Assembly (NCBI GenBank): GCA_900468625.1
Contig: UBUL01000004.1
Span: forward strand, 62,001 to 126,000
Source of the DNA: Hyphomicrobiales bacterium
Lineage (GTDB): Bacteria; Pseudomonadota; Alphaproteobacteria; Rhizobiales; Rhizobiaceae
Reading direction: 5' to 3'
Length of the DNA: 64,000 bases
The position numbers and the translations under genes were made by a program. Positions 57,843 through 64,000 of the stretch are shown here, piece by piece. The notes under the pieces were generated by a model that made no database searches, had not been told where the DNA came from, and worked only from the letters and a program-made list of their open reading frames with translations. The number at the start of each line of letters is the position of its first letter. The stretch's first letter is position 1.

Positions 57843-57946
57843 TAGAGCATTTCCGCTTTTCTTCGAATCGCGAAAACGCTCTATCCGCTTGTTTTTTTCG
57901 CACTCCGGACGGAAAACCGCTACGCACTTTTCCTGGAAATGCTCTA
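57843..57946. repeat. Rhizobial intergenic palindromic repeat (RIME-like)
   Basis: A 104-bp element bounded by perfect 12-bp inverted ends, TAGAGCATTTCC (57843-57854) and GGAAATGCTCTA (57935-57946). Its interior has segments like CGCGAAAACGCTCTATC and GGAAAACCGCTACGCAC, a type I recognise as widespread in Rhizobium intergenic regions. The right end covers the TAG stop of the gene on the minus strand. I see no second copy in the window. Confidence 0.7.
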
Positions 57947-58516
57947 GACAGCGATCGCCGTGAGCTGCACGACATCGTCCAGATTGCCGTCTTCGACTTC
58001 GCTCGCCGAAGCGGAATCATCACGCCAGATGATCGAACCCTGCAGCCGCGCATGCGTATCTCCGGCGATCGGCACGACCAGCACCCGGTTGGGATCGACT
58101 GGCCCCGGGAAGGTCAATGCATTATAGGCAACCTTCTCGAAACCGAGCGGACAATAATAGGGCGGGTCGCCGATGAGGATGACGGCTTCCGATCCCTTGC
58201 GCTTGGCCGCTTCGACGGCAATCCGCACGAGTTCGCGGCCGATCCCCTTGTTCTTGTGCGACGGACGCACGGCAAGCGGGCCGAGCAGATGTCCCTTGAC
58301 CGATCCAGCCAATACCGGCGTCATCCGCACGGAGGCGATCGTCTCGCCATCATCGGCGCAGATGAAGGATAGCGACCGGTCGTGCGGTCCCTGCTCGCGG
58401 ATGCGAGCTGCGGCGCGCGTAAACCGGCCGGGGCCGAATGCTTCTTCGTTGATGAGTTCGATGACAGCGTCGTGTGACGCATCCTCAGTGAGGTAGACCA
58501 GATCGTGCTTGTACAT
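57944..58516 (-). CDS. GNAT-family N-acetyltransferase, YhbS-like
   Basis: A 190-residue acetyltransferase. The acetyl-CoA loop is LLGPLAVRPSHKNKGIGREL, followed by AVILIGDPPYYCPLGFEKV, typical of the COG3153 group. The TAG stop codon lies inside the RIME-like repeat end, so the repeat supplies part of the 3' end. Start ATG 58516. Acceptor unknown. Confidence 0.9.
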   Translation of the reverse strand: MYKHDLVYLTEDASHDAVIELINEEAFGPGRFTRAAARIREQGPHDRSLSFICADDGETIASVRMTPVLAGSVKGHLLGPLAVRPSHKNKGIGRELVRIAVEAAKRKGSEAVILIGDPPYYCPLGFEKVAYNALTFPGPVDPNRVLVVPIAGDTHARLQGSIIWRDDSASASEVEDGNLDDVVQLTAIAV

Positions 58517-58866
58517 TAGACCAAGGAAACCAGATAGACGGACGATGTTGTTCCCGAAAGCGCTCGTCGAGCGTTCAAGGTCATCGGCGTCGTCGCAGGC
58601 TTCTGGTTACTTTCATGAACAAGGATCCTTAAAGCGTGACAAGCCGCATAGCAGGAAATATTCGGCGCGTCCAATGCAAAATGCGCACTGCCGTTTATCG
58701 ATGCAGGATCGTGTCGGCATCATTGTCTTTTCTCGAGCCCGACGCCGCCACATGAGCCCGCCGGCAGCACCTATGACGCAGTGTTCATCATTTGCCGTCT
58801 CGAAATCCGGCGTGCATGCCGTATCTCTAGATAAATAGTTCGGCAGTTTCCCGAAAGGATCAAGCA
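58517..58866. other. Intergenic region between divergent genes
   Basis: About 350 bp between the acetyltransferase and the glutathionyl-hydroquinone reductase. Short open frames only, none with family support; no repeat or terminator noted. Presumably two promoters. Confidence 0.45.
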
Positions 58867-59856
58867 ATGGGCATGTTGGTGGATGGTGTCTGGCATGACG
58901 TCTGGTATGATACCAAAGAGACGAAGGGCCATTTCAAGCGCGCCGCGTCGCAGTTCCGGAACTGGGTGACCGCGGATGGCGGGCCTGGCCCTACCGGCAC
59001 CGGCGGTTTCAAGGCGGAGGCCGGGCGCTATCATCTCTACGTGTCGCTCGCCTGCCCCTGGGCGCATCGAACCCTGATCTTCCGCAAGCTGAAGAAGCTT
59101 GAAGAGTTGATCACGGTTTCGATCGTCGATCCGCTGATGCTGGAAAACGGCTGGGAATTCAAAGGGACCGACGGAGGAACGGCCGATCACCTCTTCGGCG
59201 CAAGCAAGCTCTGGGAAGTCTATCTGAAGGCCGATCCGCATTATTCCGGCCGGGTCACCGTCCCCGTTTTGTGGGACAAGCAGACCGGCACGATCGTCAA
59301 CAACGAATCGGCCGAAATCATCCGCATGTTCAACACGGCCTTCGACGGCCTGACCGTTTCCAAGGCGGACTTCTATCCCGCCGATCTCCGTGCCGATATC
59401 GATGCCCTGAATGAGCGCGTCTACGACACGGTCAACAATGGCGTCTACAAGGCCGGCTTCGCGACGACCCAGGAAGCCTACGAGGAAAATGCCCGGCGCC
59501 TCTTCGAGACCCTCGATATGCTGGACCAGCGGCTGGCGACGAAGCGCTACCTGTTCGGAGACCGGCTGACCGAAGCCGACTGGCGGCTGTTCACGACGCT
59601 TATCCGCTTCGACGCCGTCTACGTCGGCCATTTCAAATGCAACATCCGCCGCATCGCCGATTACGCCAATCTCTCGGCCTATCTGCGCGATCTCTATCAG
59701 ATTGCCGGCGTTGCCGAGACGGTGAACCTCGCGCACATCAAGAACCACTACTATCGCAGCCACAAGACGATCAATCCGACGGGTATCGTGCCGATCGGCC
59801 CCGAGCTGGATTTCGATCGCCCGCATGGCCGGGAGCAATTGGCAAAAGCGGCCTGA
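58867..59856 (+). CDS. Glutathionyl-hydroquinone reductase (Xi-class GST)
   Basis: A 329-residue cytoplasmic enzyme of the YqjG/ECM4 family, which removes glutathione from glutathionyl-hydroquinones. The active-site Cys is in HLYVSLACPWAHRTLIF, and the C-terminal GST domain has KRYLFGDRLTEADWRLFTTL and VAETVNLAHIKNHYYRSH. AAAGGA lies a few bases before ATG 58867. Convergent with the Nudix gene. Confidence 0.93.
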   Translation: MGMLVDGVWHDVWYDTKETKGHFKRAASQFRNWVTADGGPGPTGTGGFKAEAGRYHLYVSLACPWAHRTLIFRKLKKLEELITVSIVDPLMLENGWEFKGTDGGTADHLFGASKLWEVYLKADPHYSGRVTVPVLWDKQTGTIVNNESAEIIRMFNTAFDGLTVSKADFYPADLRADIDALNERVYDTVNNGVYKAGFATTQEAYEENARRLFETLDMLDQRLATKRYLFGDRLTEADWRLFTTLIRFDAVYVGHFKCNIRRIADYANLSAYLRDLYQIAGVAETVNLAHIKNHYYRSHKTINPTGIVPIGPELDFDRPHGREQLAKAA

Positions 59857-59872
59857 TTTGAATGCCCCGTAG

Positions 59873-60364
59873 CTACCAGTGATTGGAAGGAGCCTCCTCT
59901 CCCTCCAATTCCTTCAGCCTGCGATAGGTCGCCTTCGTCGTTCCGGGCGGCAGCGCATCAAGCGCAAAGAAGCCGCTTTCGACGATCTCGCGATCCGGCC
60001 TGCGCGGCGCGGTCTGGGTAACCTCGACGCGATAGAAGACGACGTGGTCTCGTTTGCTGGTATGGTTGTTGAAATAGACGTGGAAGAGCTGCGGCCGACC
60101 CGAGATCACTAGGTTGCCCTCCTCCCGCAGCTCCTTCTTAAGCGCCTCCTCCACCGTCTCATGGCGTTCGACGCCACCGCCGGGCATGTGCCAGCCGGCG
60201 ATATAGGAATGCCGCACCAGGAAAACTCGCCCCTCCCGATCGAAGCAGGCGGCGCGCACACCAAGCGTCATGCTGCGGGTCAGGCCGAAATAGACATGCA
60301 GCGCCCGGCCGAACAACCGCATCGCCAAACTCTGCTTTTCGTCCCTCGAAATCTCGTCGCTCAT
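59873..60364 (-). CDS. Nudix hydrolase
   Basis: A 163-residue Nudix protein. The box is GGGVERHETVEEALKKELRE followed by EG, with Lys where the consensus has Arg and Asn where it has Gly, so activity is likely but the metal helix is slightly altered. VRHSYIAGWHMPGGG precedes it. ATG 60364 is chosen. Substrate unknown. Confidence 0.85.
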   Translation of the reverse strand: MSDEISRDEKQSLAMRLFGRALHVYFGLTRSMTLGVRAACFDREGRVFLVRHSYIAGWHMPGGGVERHETVEEALKKELREEGNLVISGRPQLFHVYFNNHTSKRDHVVFYRVEVTQTAPRRPDREIVESGFFALDALPPGTTKATYRRLKELEGEEAPSNHW

Positions 60365-60432
60365 GCGTGAACCTCGATGCCCCGATCCGCAATGAGGTTG
60401 GGGATGTATTTGTTTTGACAATAGAGTGGGCT

Positions 60433-61353
60433 ATGTCTCATCCCATGTTCAAGCTCGCGCATATTTCCGATGTTCACCTTGGTCCGTTGCCACGCCTTTC
60501 GATCAGAGAACTCGCCTCCAAACGTATTACCGGATTTGTGAACTGGCACCGGAACCGGCGCAAGCATCTTTTTGGCGGCACGCTCGACCTGCTTCTTGAC
60601 GACATCAAGGCGAGGCAGGCCGATCATCTGGCCGTAACCGGCGATCTCGTCAATCTCGCGAGCGGCATGGAGATCCAGACCGCGGCCGAATGGCTGAAGA
60701 CGGTCGGCGATCCGCTTCACACGTCAGTCGTTCCCGGCAATCACGATGCCTATGTGCCCGGCGCCTACGAAAAGGCCATGCGTGCCTGGTACCCCTATGT
60801 CCAGGGCGATAGCGCTCCCTCCGAATGGCAGGAAGACCGGCGCATTTTCCCCTATCTGCGCATTCGCGGACAGGTCGCGCTTGTGGGATGCTCCACGGCC
60901 GTCGCTACTCCGCCCTTTACGGCAAGCGGCTTTTATTCCGCCCGTCAGGCGCGCGAGACGGTGAACATTCTGCGCGCGGCCGGGGATGCCGGACTTTTTC
61001 GCGTCGTCATGATCCATCACCCGCCGATTCGGGGCGCAACCAGCTTCTACAAGCGCATGATCGGCATTCGCCGCTTCGCAGCCGTCATCTCGACCGGCGG
61101 CGCCGAACTTGTCCTGCACGGGCATACACACCTCAACACTCTGCATTGGCTGCGCGGTCAAATGGGTTTGGTGCCCGTCGTCGGCATCGCCTCCGCATCG
61201 CAGGGGGTCGGCGGATTGAAACCGCGCGCCGCCTATAATCTCTTCACGATCGCCGGGCGCCCCGGTGCCTGGGAGTTGAAGGCGGAGCGCTACAGTCTCA
61301 ACGACGCAGGCAGCGGTATAGCTCCTGAAAGCATCGATATTCTAGCAAGGTGA
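60433..61353 (+). CDS. Metallophosphoesterase
   Basis: A 306-residue calcineurin-like phosphoesterase. All five motif blocks are present: HISDVHLG, VTGDLVN, VPGNHDAY, IHHPP and LHGHTHLNT. The family includes cyclic-nucleotide and lipid (LpxH-like, CpdA-like) phosphodiesterases; which one is unclear. ATG 60433 is within a frame from 60367. Divergent from the Nudix gene. Confidence 0.9.
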   Translation: MSHPMFKLAHISDVHLGPLPRLSIRELASKRITGFVNWHRNRRKHLFGGTLDLLLDDIKARQADHLAVTGDLVNLASGMEIQTAAEWLKTVGDPLHTSVVPGNHDAYVPGAYEKAMRAWYPYVQGDSAPSEWQEDRRIFPYLRIRGQVALVGCSTAVATPPFTASGFYSARQARETVNILRAAGDAGLFRVVMIHHPPIRGATSFYKRMIGIRRFAAVISTGGAELVLHGHTHLNTLHWLRGQMGLVPVVGIASASQGVGGLKPRAAYNLFTIAGRPGAWELKAERYSLNDAGSGIAPESIDILAR

Positions 61354-61755
61354 TGAACGTTTTAGCCTATCCGCCCACATCGTTTCGGTAGCGTTTTCTA
61401 AGATACGGAGCTACAATCGGACTACAGGAATCCCTATAGGATGGGATGGGTTTCGAGGTTGCGGCAGGAGCACCGCAATGCCGGTTTTCCAGAGCGGTTT
61501 CCCGCTCGTCCCTGCGATCGCCGAAGGCCGGGAGTACCTGTTGAAATAATGCGGGTCGGCACATTGACGGATGGCCGCCCGAAGAAAGACACTTCAGTGA
61601 ACGAGTGTTTTGGAAGACTTGCGAAACGGCACGGAAATGGTTCATACCAACACAGGACGATTATTCCGCTTACATCACCTTTCTCAGGGGAAAGGCCATC
61701 CGTTGCGGAAGCACATTGCCCATGCGACAACCTCCAACGCCCTCCTGGAACGATC
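61354..61755. other. Leader region of the ECF sigma gene
   Basis: About 400 bp before the sigma factor. The sigma reading frame runs open through most of it, but the extra residues are basic and low in hydrophobics, with no ribosome-binding site, so I treat it as non-coding. No ECF-type GGAAC promoter stood out. Confidence 0.45.
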
Positions 61756-62268
61756 ATGCCAACGCCGGTAGCAGCCATTGACATCAGACGCGATCTGGTC
61801 GGCCTTCTTCCGAAACTGCGCCGCTTCACGGTGACGCTGACCGGCGATCTGACCGAGGCGGACGAGCTTGTTCAGAGCGTCTGTCAGCGCGGTATCGCCA
61901 AATTCCACCTTTGGAACAGCGGCGGCAAGCTGGAGAGCTGGCTCTACACCATGGCCCGTCATCAATGGGTCGATGAGGCCAGACGCCACAAGCTGCGTCC
62001 CGCCGCCAAGGGCAACGCCGTCGAACAGGGCGAACTGGCAGCCGGAGTGCATTTAAATCCGGTGGAGGACAGTGAAGCGCATCGCCTTGTCACATCTTTG
62101 CCCGAAGGACTTGCAAGTGTCTTCCTGCTGGTCGATGTCGAAGGGCATAGCTACAAGCAGGCAGCCGATATCCTCGGAGTTCCGCTGCCGGCAGTCATGT
62201 CGCGGCTCTCCAGCGCACGCCTCTACCTTGCCTCCCAGGGTCACAGTCGCTCGCCTCGAAGGTTTTAA
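61756..62268 (+). CDS. ECF-family RNA polymerase sigma factor
   Basis: A 170-residue sigma factor: region 2 (about 10-75, with FHLWNSGGKLESWLYTMARH) and region 4 (about 105-165, with VEGHSYKQAADILGVPLPAV). It is followed 12 bp later by a membrane anti-sigma gene, the usual ECF pairing. The start is ATG 61756, preceded by CCTGGAACG. Target promoters unknown. Confidence 0.9.
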   Translation: MPTPVAAIDIRRDLVGLLPKLRRFTVTLTGDLTEADELVQSVCQRGIAKFHLWNSGGKLESWLYTMARHQWVDEARRHKLRPAAKGNAVEQGELAAGVHLNPVEDSEAHRLVTSLPEGLASVFLLVDVEGHSYKQAADILGVPLPAVMSRLSSARLYLASQGHSRSPRRF

Positions 62269-62280
62269 GCATTGCAAGAC

Positions 62281-63111
62281 ATGAAGAAAATGCCGCTCGA
62301 AGTCCGTTTGTCCGCCTTCATGGATGGTGAAACGAACCGTGAAGAAAAGGAAGAGCTTGAAAGGCTCATTGCGTCCGATCCGGATGCGCGGCGAATTTTC
62401 GATGAGCTCAAACATGGCTCGGATGTCGGCCGCAAGGCTTTCGACGAGGTTCTCAAGGAGCCGGTGCCGCTGGCGCTTGTTCGTTCCATCAAAAGCGCTC
62501 AGCCTCCGAAGACCCGCGAACCCTCGCCGCGCATCACACGACCGTCCTTGAAGCTGGCGCCGACCGGCAGACAGTCGCTGGCCGCAGCGCTCATCCTATT
62601 TGTCGTCGGCGGTGCCATAGGCTATCTCTTCGGCATACAGCCGGCTGACGTCCCGGCAGGCACGCCCCCTGTGGCGATGCAGGTTGCGACACGCAGTTGG
62701 CTGGATGACATCGCCGCCTATCACCGCATCTATTCGCGTCAGCCGCAGCATATGGTCGAGCTGCAGGCAAGCCAGCTGGACGAGATTGCCAAGTGGCTGG
62801 CAAGCACGGTCGGCGTCAAGTTCAACTTTCCCGATCTTGCTGCCGATGGCCTCGTCTTTCAGGGCGCGCGGATGTTCATCGCCGGCGGCAAGCCCTTCGG
62901 CCAACTGATCTACAAGAACCTCGACGGCGATGTCGTCGCCATCTGCTTTACCAAGACCGACGGCGTTGCCGACAACGATTTCAGCGAAACCATCAAGGAC
63001 GATATCAGCATCGTATCCTGGCATCGCAACGGCGCGACCTATGCCGTGGTAGGCCCATCTTCGAATGCGATGCTCGATCAGATCGCCAACAGGGTCTCCT
63101 CGGAAATCTGA
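62281..63111 (+). CDS. Membrane anti-sigma factor
   Basis: A 276-residue protein: cytoplasmic anti-sigma head (about 1-75, LSAFMDGETNREEKEELERL), one helix (about 105-127, LILFVVGGAIGYLFGI) and a periplasmic C-terminal domain (about 130-276). The head has no HxxxCxxC zinc motif. It should hold the upstream ECF sigma at the membrane and release it on an envelope signal. ATG 62281 is preferred to TTG 62272. Confidence 0.88.
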   Translation: MKKMPLEVRLSAFMDGETNREEKEELERLIASDPDARRIFDELKHGSDVGRKAFDEVLKEPVPLALVRSIKSAQPPKTREPSPRITRPSLKLAPTGRQSLAAALILFVVGGAIGYLFGIQPADVPAGTPPVAMQVATRSWLDDIAAYHRIYSRQPQHMVELQASQLDEIAKWLASTVGVKFNFPDLAADGLVFQGARMFIAGGKPFGQLIYKNLDGDVVAICFTKTDGVADNDFSETIKDDISIVSWHRNGATYAVVGPSSNAMLDQIANRVSSEI

Positions 63112-63211
63112 CGGATGTTCCCCTCTCTTTGCAGCTTGCGACTGCGAGCCTGCCGATGGATAATGGAACGCTGCAATCGCACGAGTCCGAGTTCTTTGCT
63201 GGAGTTTCGAC

Positions 63212-63415
63212 ATGTCCGACGTTCTGCTGACCATTCCGGAAATTGACAGGCGTATCGCGGTGATAAGGGAAAATCTTCGCGAACTGATCGAGCAGGCGGC
63301 CGCCTTTTCCGGCGCAGCCGACGAGGAGCGGACGTCAGAACGGATAGCCGAACAGGAAGAAGAGCTCGAACGCCTGACGAAGCAACGCGACGCATTGACC
63401 CAGCAGAAGTCATGA
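63212..63415 (+). CDS. Small coiled-coil protein
   Basis: A 67-residue charged, helical protein: IPEIDRRIAVIRENLRELIE and ERIAEQEEELERLTKQRDAL give heptad-like repeats, so a short coiled coil is likely. GGAG lies upstream of ATG 63212. It follows the anti-sigma gene by 100 bp. No function recognised. Confidence 0.7.
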   Translation: MSDVLLTIPEIDRRIAVIRENLRELIEQAAAFSGAADEERTSERIAEQEEELERLTKQRDALTQQKS

Positions 63416-63488
63416 ATGCAGGAGGACGGCCGTCTCTGACGGCTACCTCGATTGCCAATCGATTTCGTCCTTCGAATGGGTCACAGGG

Positions 63489-63950
63489 ATGGCCGACGAT
63501 ATTCATATTCGATTTGCGACCCGGCAAGACCACGGGCAATGGCTGATCCTGTGGGAAAGTTACAATAGGTTCTACGGACGATCCGGCGCAACCGCCCTTC
63601 CCGCCGACATCACGCAAATGACATGGCAGCGCTTTTTCGATGCCTACGAACCCGTGCACGCGCTCGTTGCCGAGAAGGACGGCCGGCTCCTCGGCTTGGC
63701 ACATTATCTCTTTCACCGCAGCACGACAGCCGTCGAGCCGAACTGCTATCTGCAGGATCTGTTTACCGACGAGGCGGCGCGTGGAAGGGGCGTGGCATCC
63801 GCATTGATCGAAGGCGTCTATGCCCGGGCCAGGGAAGCAGGCTCCCATCGCGTCTATTGGCAGACGCATGAGACGAACGCCACCGCAATGCGCGTTTATG
63901 ACAAGATGGCCGAGCGCTCCGGTTTTGTCGTCTACCGCAAATCGCTGTGA
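63489..63950 (+). CDS. GNAT-family N-acetyltransferase
   Basis: A 153-residue acetyltransferase: acetyl-CoA loop LFTDEAARGRGVASALIEGV and C-terminal QTHETNATAMRVYDKMAERS. GGGATGG context upstream; no strong Shine-Dalgarno. It is the last complete gene before the window ends. Acceptor unknown. Confidence 0.9.
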   Translation: MADDIHIRFATRQDHGQWLILWESYNRFYGRSGATALPADITQMTWQRFFDAYEPVHALVAEKDGRLLGLAHYLFHRSTTAVEPNCYLQDLFTDEAARGRGVASALIEGVYARAREAGSHRVYWQTHETNATAMRVYDKMAERSGFVVYRKSL

Positions 63951-64000
63951 AGCGACGGCCTCGCTGCAATATTGCGAGCCCGCAAAGCAAAATCCCCTCG

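Noticed and set aside
58771..59838. A 355-codon minus-strand frame opposite the hydroquinone reductase
   Set aside because: It is antisense to a canonical Xi-class GST and extends into the promoter region without a ribosome-binding site.

Overview
The window reads as chromosomal DNA from a Rhizobiaceae bacterium (Rhizobium/Agrobacterium-like). The evidence is high GC with strong GC third-position bias, rhizobial-type families (BA14K, SH3 plus DUF1236, UbiK-like, a free-standing second ClpS, a PetP/PetR-like regulator pair, split petA-petB-petC) and one copy of a rhizobial-type intergenic palindromic repeat. Coding is dense on both strands, about 64 genes, nearly all housekeeping or conserved accessory. 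I see no rRNA, tRNA, CRISPR array, insertion sequence, phage gene or plasmid replication gene.

Layout. 1-7 kb: end of a Ca2+/H+ antiporter, aspartate aminotransferase, PQQ sugar dehydrogenase, EamA exporter, cold-shock gene behind a long AT-rich leader, BA14K protein, P-loop kinase-like protein, MBL hydrolase. 7-12 kb: SH3 envelope protein, glycine-rich small protein, then a signalling cluster (MarR/PetP-like, OmpR/PetR-like, EnvZ-like kinase, DUF1349). 12-21 kb: csaA-proC-ybjN, ubiK, lgt, MidA-like methyltransferase, pgeF, an M24 protein without metal ligands, a lipoprotein, prs. 21-25 kb: MFS exporter and two tandem paralogous secreted proteins of unknown function. 25-35 kb: rplY, then a c-di-GMP GGDEF-EAL enzyme plus a solute-binding protein, then pth, GNAT, clpS, ychF, DUF2157, two MaoC genes, apt. 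35-38 kb: petABC, the cytochrome bc1 complex. 38-44 kb: two paralogous ABC exporters flanking a LysE-type exporter. 44-50 kb: trmL, alpha/beta hydrolase, hemF, small unknown genes, and a DUF1285-Nudix-CCA transferase operon with ATGA overlaps. 50-58 kb: a five-gene MoxR/DUF58/DUF4159 (Bat-like) operon. 58-64 kb: glutathionyl-hydroquinone reductase, Nudix, metallophosphoesterase, ECF sigma plus anti-sigma, a small coiled coil, GNAT.

The best leads for something undescribed are: the c-di-GMP enzyme and periplasmic binding protein apparently inserted between rplY and pth; the tandem secreted paralogs at 22.2-25.2 kb; the metal-ligand-free M24 protein; a 29-bp near-perfect palindrome in front of the MarR gene; repeated AAATTT-containing elements upstream of the cold-shock gene; and a seven-codon ORF with a strong Shine-Dalgarno in the petABC leader. 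None of these amounts to a clearly new system from sequence alone.
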